Of a stretch of DNA of 64,000 bases, positions 16,114 to 25,900 are shown piece by piece (the first letter of the stretch is position 1; every line of letters starts with the position of its first letter). The position numbers and the translations under genes are program-made. The stretch spans positions 4,259,492-4,323,491 of the forward strand of contig NZ_LT732548.1 in the NCBI RefSeq assembly GCF_900155685.1, read 5' to 3'. This DNA is from Paenibacillus bouchesdurhonensis. Its GTDB lineage: Bacteria > Bacillota > Bacilli > Paenibacillales > Paenibacillaceae. A model generated the notes under the pieces. That model had not been told where the DNA came from and did not search any database. It saw only the letters and a list, made by a program, of their open reading frames with translations.

Positions 16114-16147
16114 AATCAGAAGTCGCATACAAAAAGGAGGAAAATCC

Positions 16148-17254
16148 ATGGGGCAAGACCATATCGGTATTCTGCTTAATTCCAGCATGTACCGGGGAAT
16201 TCCCCAGCGCAAAACCGGCCAGGAATCGATAGCCAACTATGAAGAAGCGGCACGGGCTAACGGATTCATTCCTTGCTTTCTGAGATTGGGAGATATGGAT
16301 GTCGGAAAAAACAGCAGTATCGCTTATGTACGGGACGGCTGCGATTACTTAAGAATGACGATTCCCACGCCGAAGGTCATCCACAATCGCGCCCTGTACA
16401 GGGATGCATCCACCCACCGGAAAATTCGCAGCCTTGTATCCCAGGGCATAAGCATATTCAACGTAAACAACCGTTATGGGAAAAACGTCATTCATCGCCT
16501 CTTGCAAGAGGATCCGCGCTTAAAGCAGTATCTTCCGGCAACTGCAGAGGTTACCAGTGCCTCTTTAAGCAGAATGATGGCAAAATACGACGACCTCATA
16601 CTGAAGCCTGCGCGCGGATCTGTTGGCGAAGGAATCATGAGGTTGCAGCGGGATAACCTAGGTTGGAAGATCACGTATCCCTCCAAAGCAAGAAGAGAGT
16701 GGACTTCCGAAAGAATTGGCAGAGAAAGCTTTCCAACCCGATTTCAGCGCCAGTATAGACGCACCCCTTATCTCATCCAGGAGCGCATCCCTCTTGCCGA
16801 ATATGAAGCTAGGCCGCTAGATCTTCGTGTGACCGTCCAGCGCGGCGCATTTGGCGCATGGGGCATTACCGGAATGTATGTCAAAATCGCTCCGGAAAAC
16901 AGCTTCCTATCCAACATTGGCAAAGGCGGACGCCCATTTCCCGTCCAACTGCTAAACGAGTGCATCCCCGCCCGGCTCGTGCCGGATGCCCTTTATCACG
17001 TAAAAACGCTGTCCCTCTCCATAGCCTGTCATTTATCGGCACGGCTTCCTCTGCTCGCCGACCTTGGGATCGACATCGGCTTGACGCAAGCTGGCCAGCC
17101 CTACTTTATTGAATGCAACGGGAGAGATCAGCGGTACGGATTTCGAAAAGCCGGATTGACGGAAATTTGGAAAGAGACATATCAGCGGCCGATGGATTTC
17201 GCAAGATATTTGTACGATCACGCAGGTCAGTATGAGTTGCAGGGCGAAGTATAA
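16148..17254 (+). CDS. YheC/YheD family endospore coat-associated ATP-grasp protein
   Basis: A 368-residue protein whose C-terminal ~250 residues form an ATP-grasp domain: DDLILKPARGSVGEGI (ATP-binding lysine and Gly-rich loop), YLIQERIPLAEYEARPLDLRV, and the metal-site strand FIECNGRDQRYGF. YheC and YheD of B. subtilis are spore coat-associated; the ligase substrate is unknown for the family. The start has AAGGAGG seven bases upstream of ATG. It is divergent from the GT4 gene and monocistronic, ending at a bidirectional hairpin. It marks the right boundary of the spore-surface cluster. Confidence 0.88.
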   Translation: MGQDHIGILLNSSMYRGIPQRKTGQESIANYEEAARANGFIPCFLRLGDMDVGKNSSIAYVRDGCDYLRMTIPTPKVIHNRALYRDASTHRKIRSLVSQGISIFNVNNRYGKNVIHRLLQEDPRLKQYLPATAEVTSASLSRMMAKYDDLILKPARGSVGEGIMRLQRDNLGWKITYPSKARREWTSERIGRESFPTRFQRQYRRTPYLIQERIPLAEYEARPLDLRVTVQRGAFGAWGITGMYVKIAPENSFLSNIGKGGRPFPVQLLNECIPARLVPDALYHVKTLSLSIACHLSARLPLLADLGIDIGLTQAGQPYFIECNGRDQRYGFRKAGLTEIWKETYQRPMDFARYLYDHAGQYELQGEV

Positions 17255-17270
17255 CAAGCCGACAGAAAAC

Positions 17271-17306
17271 AGAAGTCCAAATCCGCTTAAGCGAATCTGG
17301 ACTTCT
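17271..17306. terminator. Bidirectional hairpin between YheC/YheD-like gene and ykoC
   Basis: AGAAGTCCA...TGGACTTCT forms a 16-bp stem with two wobble positions around a TTAA loop between convergent genes. On the minus strand it is followed by GTTTTCT, so it should end ykoC transcripts and probably also the plus-strand gene. Confidence 0.7.
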
Positions 17307-17335
17307 ATTCCTTGGCTGTATTTAATATCTCACAT

Positions 17336-18136
17336 CTAATATCTTATATCCGTGATGCCGAATAAAGGATACAGTTGCGACAAGTTGTAAGCTGCCGCTA
17401 AAGCCAAAATCAGCACTAAAAGCAGCCCTAAATCATATAGCGTAAATACAGATGAATAATAATAGGTTCTCCGGCGACTGTTGTGAAACGCCTTGGACTC
17501 CATTGCTACGGCTACGCGATGCGCCCGGCGGATGCTTTGAGACAGCAGCGGCACAGCATACTGCTTCGTTTGCTCAACCCAGCCGCGCATGCCCCGAGCA
17601 TGCCGCACGCCCCGAATTTGAAGCGCGTTGCGCCTTATCTGGAATTCTTCCCAAACCATCGGCAGCAGCCGTACGGAAGCCATGAAGCTATAAGCATATT
17701 TCGGTGCTAGCTTCACCTTCTGCATCAGGGCATAGAACAGGGCGACCGAGGAGGTAGTCAGCACATACAGCAGTCCCTCTGCAGCGAAAGTGATCGATTT
17801 AAAGCCGATATGAATCCCCCTAAAGAAGCTCTCCTCTGAAATGCGGATAATCCCCCACTTCCACCAAAGCGTATCCCCCTTACCGAATAAGATCATTGTT
17901 ATGGAGGATGATACGAAAACGAATAATAAGGGAAGAATCAACAGCAGGATTTTCCATGGCGGGTGCCCGCTCATCAGGAATAGCACAAGGAAGATGACAA
18001 TCGCCTGGTAAACGATAAAATCCAAGTTATGTGTAAACAAGGTCAACAGGAACAGCAGTACTATGATACCCAGCTTGGCAGCGGGATTGGCACGGTGCAG
18101 CCAAGTCTCTCGCTTGGGCGTAAGAAATTTTCTCAT
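17336..18136 (-). CDS. ykoC: ECF transporter T component, thiamine-precursor type (YkoC)
   Basis: A 266-residue integral membrane protein (five to six hydrophobic segments) of the EcfT/CbiQ family, coupling the ATPases to the substrate-binding YkoE. The coupling helices hold EFQIRRNALQIRG (first ARG-type motif) and AVAMESKAF, a departure from the usual AxEARGF second motif. I use ATG 18136, which overlaps the ykoD stop (ATGA) and has GGAAGAGGG upstream; the longer frame is an artefact inside ykoD. Third gene of a riboswitch-controlled ykoE-ykoD-ykoC operon. Known role of the family: uptake of thiamine or its hydroxymethylpyrimidine precursor. Confidence 0.88.
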   Translation of the reverse strand: MRKFLTPKRETWLHRANPAAKLGIIVLLFLLTLFTHNLDFIVYQAIVIFLVLFLMSGHPPWKILLLILPLLFVFVSSSITMILFGKGDTLWWKWGIIRISEESFFRGIHIGFKSITFAAEGLLYVLTTSSVALFYALMQKVKLAPKYAYSFMASVRLLPMVWEEFQIRRNALQIRGVRHARGMRGWVEQTKQYAVPLLSQSIRRAHRVAVAMESKAFHNSRRRTYYYSSVFTLYDLGLLLVLILALAAAYNLSQLYPLFGITDIRY

Positions 18137-19761
18137 CGTCTTCCCTCTTCCTGTGATTCCTGTACTGCACGATCCCGCAGATGTTTCATTTCTTCTCCGC
18201 GCTCCGTAAACTGCTGGGAGACCATGCTGCCCTCCCGCACCTCCCAACGCTTAGTGGCGATAATATCCGCAATCTTCTCCTCATGCGTAACCATGACGAT
18301 CGCTGTTCCTTGACGGCGCAGTTCCTCGCAAACTCGCAAAATGGCAAAGGTATTTACGGCATCTTGCCCGAAGGTCGGTTCGTCCAGCAGGAGTATCGGC
18401 TTATGCAGCACGACAGCGCCGGCTACGCTTAATCTCCGTTTTTGTCCGAGGGAAAGCTGATAAGGATGACGGTGATCCAAACCTTCCAGCCCAAAGGTAA
18501 GCAAAGACTTGCTTACCTGCTCTGAGACGGCCTCCTCAGGCATCCCCTCCTGCCGCAGGGAAAAAGCGATCTCCTCGCCTACCTCCTCGGCTACGAATTG
18601 AAATTCAGGATTCTGGAACACAAAGCTGATTAGTCGTGCTGCCTGTTTCACCTGCTTTTGGCGCTTCTTCCAGCGTCCCCGCCATTTGCCAGCTCGCCCG
18701 TGGACATCCTGTTCCAATGGCTGCCCCTTCAGCAAATAAGTTCCTTCCGAGCTGAGCAAGCCCATCAAGCTTAACAGCAGGGAGCTCTTTCCCGCACCGT
18801 TCGGCCCGGTAATGGCAATGAAATCTCCGGGTGCAATGGATGCCCGTTCTACCTCAATAACCGGCTGCCCATATCTCAACCCTCGGAATTGAGACAACTC
18901 CAGCAGCTCCTCAGTCGGTACGGATAACGGACGCTCGGGCAGAACGGGCTCTAAGAGCGCTTCCCCCTCCGGGGAAGTGAAGAAGTGCTCCCAAACGCCG
19001 GGATACCAAATTCCGAATTCCTTCAGCTCGGATTGATAGGAGCTGAACACCTCTTGAGGCGTTCCTTGGCCGAGCAATTGTCCTTCCGGGCCAAAGAGAA
19101 TGACCCGATCGACAAAGTCAGCGATCTCCTCGATCCGATGCTCTACAATAATAAGCGTTCGATCCGGCGAAATTTGCTTCACCGTATCCCATATCTGTTC
19201 CCGGCCTTCCGGATCAAGCAGCGCGGAAGGCTCATCAAGGAACAGCACCTGGGGATTAGAAAGCAAGACGGAGGCCAGGGCCAGCCGCTGCTTCATCCCC
19301 TGGGATAAGGAGTCTATCTGCACATGCAGTTCCGGCAATTTAAGCCCGACCGCTTGAAGAACCTCCTCCATCCTCCCCCGCATCTCGCTCTGGGGAACCG
19401 CTAAATTTTCGAGAACAAACGCTAATTCCTCATCCACATAGGGCATGCAAAATTGAGTATCCGGATCCTGGAATACAAATCCCCAAGACGCAGGTTGATT
19501 TAGATCCTGACAGCGCATCGGCACCTCGATGAGTGAGGGAATAATGCCTGAGAGCACCTGTAGCAGTGTCGATTTCCCACTTCCGCTAGGCCCAAGCAGC
19601 AATACCTTCTCGCCCTGTCGTACATGGATTGTAAGATCTTTAAAAACAAAACGATCTTCCCCTGGAAACTTAAGCCGCAGCTCGGTTACGCCCGCTGCAA
19701 TGGCCGCAGCCTGGTTCTGCCTGTCGCTTGCAGCGGCCTCTGATGTCAGTGTAGGCATCAT
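18133..19761 (-). CDS. ykoD: ECF transporter double ATPase (YkoD)
   Basis: 542 residues with two ABC ATPase domains in one chain. Domain 1 has Walker A GPSGSGKST (57-65), signature LSQGMKQRLALA and Walker B VLFLDEPSALLD. Domain 2 has GPNGAGKSS, LSLGQKRRLSVA and ILLLDEPTFGQD. This fused EcfA-EcfA' layout is typical of YkoD. The start is ATG-ATG only 3 bases after ykoE, without a clear Shine-Dalgarno, so translation is probably coupled. Energises uptake at the inner face of the membrane together with YkoC and YkoE. Confidence 0.92.
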   Translation of the reverse strand: MMPTLTSEAAASDRQNQAAAIAAGVTELRLKFPGEDRFVFKDLTIHVRQGEKVLLLGPSGSGKSTLLQVLSGIIPSLIEVPMRCQDLNQPASWGFVFQDPDTQFCMPYVDEELAFVLENLAVPQSEMRGRMEEVLQAVGLKLPELHVQIDSLSQGMKQRLALASVLLSNPQVLFLDEPSALLDPEGREQIWDTVKQISPDRTLIIVEHRIEEIADFVDRVILFGPEGQLLGQGTPQEVFSSYQSELKEFGIWYPGVWEHFFTSPEGEALLEPVLPERPLSVPTEELLELSQFRGLRYGQPVIEVERASIAPGDFIAITGPNGAGKSSLLLSLMGLLSSEGTYLLKGQPLEQDVHGRAGKWRGRWKKRQKQVKQAARLISFVFQNPEFQFVAEEVGEEIAFSLRQEGMPEEAVSEQVSKSLLTFGLEGLDHRHPYQLSLGQKRRLSVAGAVVLHKPILLLDEPTFGQDAVNTFAILRVCEELRRQGTAIVMVTHEEKIADIIATKRWEVREGSMVSQQFTERGEEMKHLRDRAVQESQEEGRR

Positions 19762-19764
19762 TGC

Positions 19765-20367
19765 TTAATCGTCCAGCGCAGCATAGTCTTTTTCCTCGAC
19801 AGGCCGTAGAAGATTCGTTACCCCTGTTGCCTCTACTGCTTTAACGATCGCGTAGGCCAAGTATCCGCAAATTACAGCCGAACTGACGGCGCGCATGCCG
19901 TATTTGGCGAACAACAGCCAAGTCTGATAATCCTGGATGTAGCCGTAATAAATATCGGGAATCAAGGATCCGACGGCCGCGCCTATTCCAGCCAAAGCAG
20001 CCACGGAGGCCGAATAGTTCTTGTACCGGAACGCTGCGAAAACCAGTTCAGCCCCAAGGCCTTGAAGCACACTATACATGACGAGCTGTATTCCCCACTC
20101 GCTGCCGAACAATATCGATACATGCGCAGCGGCGATTTCAGCGATTAACGCCACACCAGGCTTGCGAATCAGCAAAAACACGAGCGTAGAAGCCATGAAC
20201 CACATCCCATAAACAAGCTCATCCGCCTGCGGGAAAAACGAAAACAAATTATAAACAGCGCTCCAGAAATAATATACGACTCCCAGAACAAGCGACACTA
20301 GGATCGTGACGAGCAAATCGCTCAGCTTCAATCCCCGGCCACCTCTTTTTTGTACTGCTTCTTGCAT
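19765..20367 (-). CDS. ykoE: ECF transporter S component YkoE (thiamine/HMP uptake)
   Basis: A 200-residue polytopic membrane protein (about six segments; SDLLVTILVSLVLGVVYYFWS at the N-terminus, PQADELVYGMWFMAS, SVLQGLGAELVFAAFRYKNY). The sequence and the TPP riboswitch in its leader identify it as YkoE, the substrate-binding subunit for a thiamine precursor. GAAGGGGAG lies eleven bases before the ATG. First gene of ykoEDC, about 130 bases after the riboswitch aptamer. Expression should fall when thiamine pyrophosphate is plentiful. Confidence 0.92.
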   Translation of the reverse strand: MQEAVQKRGGRGLKLSDLLVTILVSLVLGVVYYFWSAVYNLFSFFPQADELVYGMWFMASTLVFLLIRKPGVALIAEIAAAHVSILFGSEWGIQLVMYSVLQGLGAELVFAAFRYKNYSASVAALAGIGAAVGSLIPDIYYGYIQDYQTWLLFAKYGMRAVSSAVICGYLAYAIVKAVEATGVTNLLRPVEEKDYAALDD

Positions 20368-20413
20368 TGCTTACATCTCCCCTTCTTAATTAACTACATA
20401 GAATAGTATGGCT

Positions 20414-20449
20414 AAAAAACAAAAAAACCGACTGGATATGCTCAGGCGG
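20414..20449 (-). terminator. Riboswitch expression-platform terminator
   Basis: On the minus strand CCGCCTGAG-CATA-TCCAGTCGG (mismatched stem) runs into TTTTTTT G TTTTTT between the TPP aptamer and ykoE. This layout, aptamer then U-tailed hairpin, is the transcription-attenuation form of TPP control. The stem has mismatches, so strength is uncertain. Confidence 0.65.
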
Positions 20450-20493
20450 CTGTATATAGTTCATAGGCACAAGAAAACCTTGAACGACGAATT

Positions 20494-20578
20494 ATCTACG
20501 CTGGCATTATCCAGATCAGATTGACGGTCAGCAGCGGACTATGCTGCTATCTCAGCCTGATTCTCTCAAGCTCCCGTA
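20494..20578 (-). promoter_or_regulatory. TPP riboswitch (THI element)
   Basis: The minus strand holds the diagnostic THI-box blocks in order: GGGAGCUUGAGAG, GGCUGAGA, then GACC and the conserved CUGAUCUGGAUAAUGCCAG followed by CGUAG. These form the two helical arms that bind the pyrimidine and pyrophosphate of TPP. It lies about 130 bases upstream of ykoE. Of the surrounding 374-base gap (20368-20741), the remainder holds the attenuator and, on the plus strand, a TATAAT at 20682-20687 that may serve psd. Confidence 0.93.
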
Positions 20579-20741
20579 TCACTATGCGATTGACTTAACC
20601 ATACAACAAGAGCTGCTGTACTAGCAAGTATAATTTAATTATTACAGCTTCGTTGTTGATTTAGTTTGTATTATATGTCAATATAATCGAAATGGAAAAC
20701 GGCAGCACACTTGTTCAGCAAAGTAACTAGGGGGAACCGAT

Positions 20742-21566
20742 TTGACCGCAAAATGGATGAAATGGATGACAGAGCTTACGTCCCGGAAATGGATTTCCCG
20801 GCTAATGGGTCGGTTTTCTCACTCGGGGGCAAGCCGGCTCCTTATACCTACCTTCGCTAAATCCTACGGCATTCCGCTGGAAGAGGCTGAGAAGGACATT
20901 AAAGAATACAGGACGCTGAACGAATTTTTCACCCGCAAGCTAAAACCTGACATGCGTCCGATTCATCCCCTGCCTGAAGGATTGATCAGTCCTGTCGATG
21001 CGTTAATTACAGCAATGGGAGAAATTCAATCGGGTACGATCCTTAATGTAAAAGGACAAGATTATTCGCTGCAAGAGCTGCTCAATTACTCTCCCCGCAC
21101 AGAAACGTACAATCATGGTTATTTCTTCGTACTATATCTTAGTCCGACCGACTACCACCGCATTCACGCCCCCGTAGCGGGACGCAAGCTGGAGAGCGAG
21201 CATATTAAGGGGAAGGTCTACCCGGTCAATGACTTCGGAATGAGACATATGAGGACGGTACTTAGCCGAAACGAGCGGCTTATCACTTATATTTCGCATG
21301 ATCTCGGCGAAGTTGCCGTCGTTAAAGTAGGCGCCATGAATGTAAGCAGCATTAAATATACAGATGTTGAAGCAACAAGATGGGATCGCGGAGATGATTT
21401 AGCTTATTTCGAATTCGGCTCAACCGTCGTTCTACTCATTGAAAACGGCACATTTGAGCCGCTTTCTAAGCTCAATATCGGCAGCAAGGTTAAAATGGGC
21501 GAGCCTCTGGGGAAATTCTACTCCGCGAATAAGACCAAACGTGGCAATGGATCTCATCTTGGATAG
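20742..21566 (+). CDS. psd: Phosphatidylserine decarboxylase proenzyme
   Basis: A 274-residue membrane-associated pyruvoyl enzyme converting phosphatidylserine to phosphatidylethanolamine. The autocleavage motif is FGST at 225-228 (Gly226/Ser227 cut, Ser becomes pyruvoyl). SPVDA at 83-87 and YHRIHAP at 138-144 supply the conserved Asp and His of the self-processing triad. The start is TTG at 20742 with AGGGGG seven bases upstream; the first ATG is four codons later and lacks a site. It is monocistronic, and no pssA is adjacent. The frame ends at a short Lys/Gly tail rather than a long C-terminus. Confidence 0.92.
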   Translation: MTAKWMKWMTELTSRKWISRLMGRFSHSGASRLLIPTFAKSYGIPLEEAEKDIKEYRTLNEFFTRKLKPDMRPIHPLPEGLISPVDALITAMGEIQSGTILNVKGQDYSLQELLNYSPRTETYNHGYFFVLYLSPTDYHRIHAPVAGRKLESEHIKGKVYPVNDFGMRHMRTVLSRNERLITYISHDLGEVAVVKVGAMNVSSIKYTDVEATRWDRGDDLAYFEFGSTVVLLIENGTFEPLSKLNIGSKVKMGEPLGKFYSANKTKRGNGSHLG

Positions 21567-21580
21567 CGATGATAGAGGTA

Positions 21581-21625
21581 AAAGCAGGCCGTCCCCTAAT
21601 ACTGGGAATGGCCTGCTTCTCTTAA
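21581..21625 (+). terminator. Terminator after psd
   Basis: AGCAGGCC (21583-21590) pairs with GGCCTGCT (21610-21617), extended by an inner TCCC/GGGA pairing, and is followed by TCTCTT. About 15 bases after the psd stop. Confidence 0.75.
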
Positions 21626-21742
21626 GACATTAGTTTAGACCACTGGGTTGAACGCTATCAACGGATTAAATGTATTATGATTTCTAGCTAGTATTCAAAT
21701 TCACTATAAAACTAGGCTAGCTGGTTAGAGTCTTGCTCTACT

Positions 21743-21822
21743 AATGCGAACTTTTCTCCTAATTCGCACTTTTCTTCAAATGCACACTTCTAAGGCACGC
21801 CTTTAATACGCACTACTTCACC
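21743..21822. repeat. Four degenerate 18-bp direct repeats
   Basis: Units start at 21743 (AATGCGAACTTTTCTCCT), 21761 (AATTCGCACTTTTCTTCA), 21779 (AATGCACACTTCTAAGGC) and, after an 8-base insertion, 21805 (AATACGCACTACTTCACC). The core is AAT-[GT/TC/AC]GC-[A]AC-TTTTCT. The last unit runs into the stop codon of the lipoprotein gene. The repeats sit in the space between convergent psd and lipoprotein genes; origin and function are unknown. Confidence 0.6.
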
Positions 21823-22745
21823 GTGATCATACCGATTTCGGATTGAAGCGTGATCTCTCCACCGCCTCCATTAATTTCACTGGTTCCTTTCTGGGCGCCG
21901 CTAATTCCCCCTACCTCGCTCTTGGTGACAAGTGTGCATTGTACAGCATCGTCCAAGTTCAGTTCGATATTGCCGACCGTCGTCTTGACGTTGAGCCGGC
22001 TCTCCTCGTTCATATCCGCAATATGCATGGAGACACCGCCCGTAGTCGTTTGTATCGATGATTTCCCTGTAATGTACGCATTATTCATCTGGATTGATCC
22101 AACTTCACTGCTTATATTATAGCTTCCTTTCAAATCGTATAGCTCGACGACACCGACATCATTATGAATATCATAGCTGTCGATCAAGTCCGGCACTTCA
22201 ATAACATAATCGATCATGAAATCAGAAATCCCGTATTTCTTCTCGGCCCAAGTCCATAAGCTCGTATTTTGCTGCTCCCCCTTTGGATGTGTTGCAATCG
22301 TCAATTGACCGCCCTTCTCGGTCACCGCCACCTCTGCCTGATCCAAAATGTGCTGCCTGCTCTCCAGCTTGGTCGACTTACCGAACCAAACAGTGGTGTT
22401 GATACGTATTTCTTCCCCGTCATACGCACTGATTTTAATATTTCCTACCGAATGATCGAGACTAAGCGTCGTAGCCTTGCTCACTTGCGAACTCGTTGAA
22501 ATATCCCGGGCCAACCCTGCCTCTCTGCTTCTTTGCCCCCAATCCTCAGCCACCTTTATTAGCGATTGTTCCAGCGAACCCGCTGCTTGGCCGACCGCCT
22601 CATGGGTCTTATCCTTCATGCTGGTACAACCTGCCAGCACAATCAAAGATACCGCCGCTGCAGTCAACGTTATGGAGTTCATCCGACTTCTGCCTCTACT
22701 CCTGCTTTTGCGATTGCTTGAATTCACGATTCTGTCTCTGTTCAT
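21813..22745 (-). CDS. DUF4097-type beta-helical lipoprotein
   Basis: 310 residues. A basic N-terminus and hydrophobic stretch end in the lipobox LAGC (37-40), so the mature protein is anchored by Cys40 to the outer face of the membrane. From about residue 100 the sequence is a series of short strands such as VGNIKISAYDGEEIRI, DVGVVELYDLKG, SEVGSIQMNNA and TTVGNIELNL. This periodic pattern is that of DUF4097 / putative adhesin beta-helices. The ATG has GGGAGG at good spacing. Members often neighbour PspC or envelope-stress genes, but none is adjacent here. Function unknown. Confidence 0.85.
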   Translation of the reverse strand: MNRDRIVNSSNRKSRSRGRSRMNSITLTAAAVSLIVLAGCTSMKDKTHEAVGQAAGSLEQSLIKVAEDWGQRSREAGLARDISTSSQVSKATTLSLDHSVGNIKISAYDGEEIRINTTVWFGKSTKLESRQHILDQAEVAVTEKGGQLTIATHPKGEQQNTSLWTWAEKKYGISDFMIDYVIEVPDLIDSYDIHNDVGVVELYDLKGSYNISSEVGSIQMNNAYITGKSSIQTTTGGVSMHIADMNEESRLNVKTTVGNIELNLDDAVQCTLVTKSEVGGISGAQKGTSEINGGGGEITLQSEIGMITVK

Positions 22746-22941
22746 CTCTCTTGCCTCCCATATATTCCTTCTACATGTAAATAACGTATGTGCCGCAGCA
22801 TTGTTTATGTAAGTACCAATAAATGTTTCTTTCTTGAATTCTCCTTCTATTGTAATCGTTTATTTTTGCATCTCCACAGGCTGGAGACTAGAATGATACT
22901 GGACCTGAGCCTAGGTAGTTCTTTTTCCGCATTCAAAGCAA

Positions 22942-22973
22942 GAAGCCGGCATCTTAAACGATGCCAGCCTCTT
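22942..22973 (-). terminator. Terminator after the GH53 gene
   Basis: GGCTGGCATC and GATGCCGGCTTC (minus strand) pair around GTTTAA about 15 bases past the stop at 22988, followed by TTGCTTT. The U-tract is interrupted but the stem is strong. Confidence 0.7.
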
Positions 22974-22987
22974 AGAAATACGTGCTT

Positions 22988-25900
22988 CTAGTATTGCTTG
23001 GATAACAATTGATATACAACTTGCGCTGCTTCGGCACGAGTCAGATGAGCTTTAGGAGCAAACTCTTCTTGTCCTCTCCCATGGATCAGTCCAAGGGAAT
23101 GGGCTGAGTTTACGGCAGTTGCCGCCCAATCCGATATTTGCATCGCATCCTTAAAGCTGTGCGAAGCCTCCTGTGCGATTGCCGCTCCCCCTTGGAGGGC
23201 ATAAGCCTTCATGAGCATGACCGCCATCTCTTGCCTAGTGACCGGAGCACTCGGATCAAATGTCCGATCATTCCGCCCCAGCACGAGTCCTGCTTGATAG
23301 GCTCCTGACAAAGTATCGTAATACCATGCATCCCGTGATACATCCGCGAACGAATCCATAACTTCAGGCTCAAGCTTTAACGCACGAGCCAGCATGACGG
23401 CAAACTCCGCTCGGCTTACATCAGTACCAGGATTATAGGTGCCGTTTGGCGCTCCCGCAACAATTTGCCTTGATGCGAGTCCAGATACGGCATTATATGC
23501 CCAGTACGTTTCCGGAACATCCGTGAACCGTTTCGTCAGCTCAAGAACAGCATACTGGCTGAAATGGTGAACCGGCGCACTGATTTCTCCATTGCTCCAT
23601 TGCCCTCCTACGTACTCAAGCTGGCCTTCATTGGAAATATAAAAGATACCCGTTTGACTCAGATTGTTAACTGCATCCAGCTTGATCCTTACCGTAATTG
23701 ATGAAGCAAAGCTCTGCAATTCTAGGTCTGCCCCGCCCCGAGTGATCACGCTTAGTTTAAAATCATAGGCCTGCCCTAATATTTTGATCGATGTAAATTT
23801 GTCTTGCAATGCCCCCCGCTTAAGAGCAGCCTCCACGCTTTTGTGATCCACTGCTGCAAACTGCAGCACGATCTCATAGCCTGACGATGCTCCACTGCTC
23901 TTGATGAGCTGCTGGAGAACATCCGCCGGAATAACCAGCGATAGGCTGCCATTCGTCATCTCCAGCTTGCTCTCGCCCAGCATGGCTATAGACTCTTCCG
24001 TCAATATAATCTTGTTTACGCTCGGAGCTACCGTAACCAATCCGACCCCTGATTCATTGATCTTAATTTGATCTGGTTGAATCCTCACTTGTCCTGAATC
24101 AGACTCTGATTTTACTGGCTCTGCGGTGCCTGCTCCCGAGTTAGAAGCGGTGGTCGTTCCTCCACCGGCTCCTGGCGACGTAGGGGTTGTCGGCGGCGTC
24201 GGTGGAGTAGGCGATGTAGGTTCTTCCTTGGTCAGTACCAGCTCAACGTCATCGAAATATCCCCAGACCTCGGCTGGTGCTTCAACGTCAAATCCGATTG
24301 TTAGCTGTCCGTCCTTCACTTCAATGTCTTCAATGGCATATTGCGTCCAGTTATTCCAGCCCGTATTAACCATTTCCGTGCTAAGAACAATCCCTGCGCT
24401 ATCCTCGGCAAACAGCTTCAATTCCGTCTCCCCGCCGCCCCCGGAAGCCCAAGCTCTCAGTGCATAAGTTCCGTTTGGAAGCTCGGCGATGGTTTGCGTC
24501 AATTGATACGAATACGGCGCATCATACCAGTAGTTAAAGGCGTGGCTTCCAGAGCGGGCATTGCCGGCATTGCTCTCAACCTTGCCAGCCGAACTCGTTC
24601 CCGTCAGCGTCCAATGGCTCAGATCACCGCTCTCGAATCCGGCGTTCTTGACCATATTCTCCTGTGCCAACACCGTAATTTCAATTTGCGCCTTTTTCTC
24701 CATGCCTGTTATCTTGCCTTGAACCTTAAATGTACCCGGCGTTTGCAGTTGTTCTTCTGCAATGCTGTCCCAAGTTACAGCCGCCTGTGAGATCGTACCT
24801 TCGTTGTACAGCACCTTCACCGTTGCCGGCAATAGCGGAGCCACTCCCTTGGCAACCGTAATTTTGTCCGCAGGGTAGACCAGGATCGGCAGCTTTTCTG
24901 TTATACTGCCAGGCATGAACTGAAATACATTTAGCGATTCCAGGACATTGCCGTCATAATCGAACATCGCCTGATTTTCCCACGCATTGCCCTCTCCCGA
25001 TTTCCAGCCTACTCCCGGAAGCCAGGCCGGTTCCCAATAAAATACTCCAAGTCCTTTTTGGTTCCTCACGTTGGCTACGGTATGGAAGACTGTTTCAATA
25101 ACAAGCTTCTGGTTATCCACGCTAGCAGGGAAGCCGGCGATATCCGTCTCGGTCTCGTTAACGATATTGCCATGATCATCCCCGTTTTCATAAGTGTAGG
25201 CGTAAGCAGTCTCCACTACAACGACCTGCTTGCCATATCTGGTCACTAGATCATCCAAGTTGCTCTTCAAATCCTGGAAAGTCCCATGCCAATAAGGATA
25301 ATAAGATAAGCCGATGATATCGTATTCTACGCCGCGTGCTTGGATTTGATCGAAGAAGCTGCGGAATTTGCTGTTGCTTCCTCCCTCAGCGAGATGGAGC
25401 ATAATCTTCGTCTCATGATTGGCCGGTGTCGTGTCACGCACGCCCTGAATTCCCTGCTTCAGCAGCTCGGCCAAATTGTTGAAATTTCGGATCGCTCCGT
25501 CCGGGAGCAGCATCCCGCTATTAATCTCATTGCCTACCTGCACCATATCCGGATAAGCGTTTACGGCATCCAGCTCCGACAACACTTCGGTGGTATAGTC
25601 ATAGACCGCCTGCTTTAGTTCCGTGAAGCTAAGGTCTTCCCAGGAAGCCGGCTTTACCTGCTGCCCCGGATCAGCCCAGAAGTCGGAATAATGGAAATCT
25701 ACAAGCAGCTTCATGCCCGCAGCTTTAACCCGCTGCGCCATTTCTACGGTATGCGCCTTGTCATTGTAGCCATCCGCTTGCACAGGATCATTCCAGACTC
25801 GCAAACGAACATAGTTTACGCCGTGATTCTTCAAAATCTCCAGCAGATCCTTCTCTACTCCGCCTTCGTAATACTTGACCCCAATATCCTCCAAGGCCTG

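Noticed and set aside
20742..22745. Possible mobile element or inverted-repeat transposon remnant around the 18-bp repeats
   Set aside because: No transposase frame, terminal inverted repeats or target duplication; only the short direct repeats are supported.
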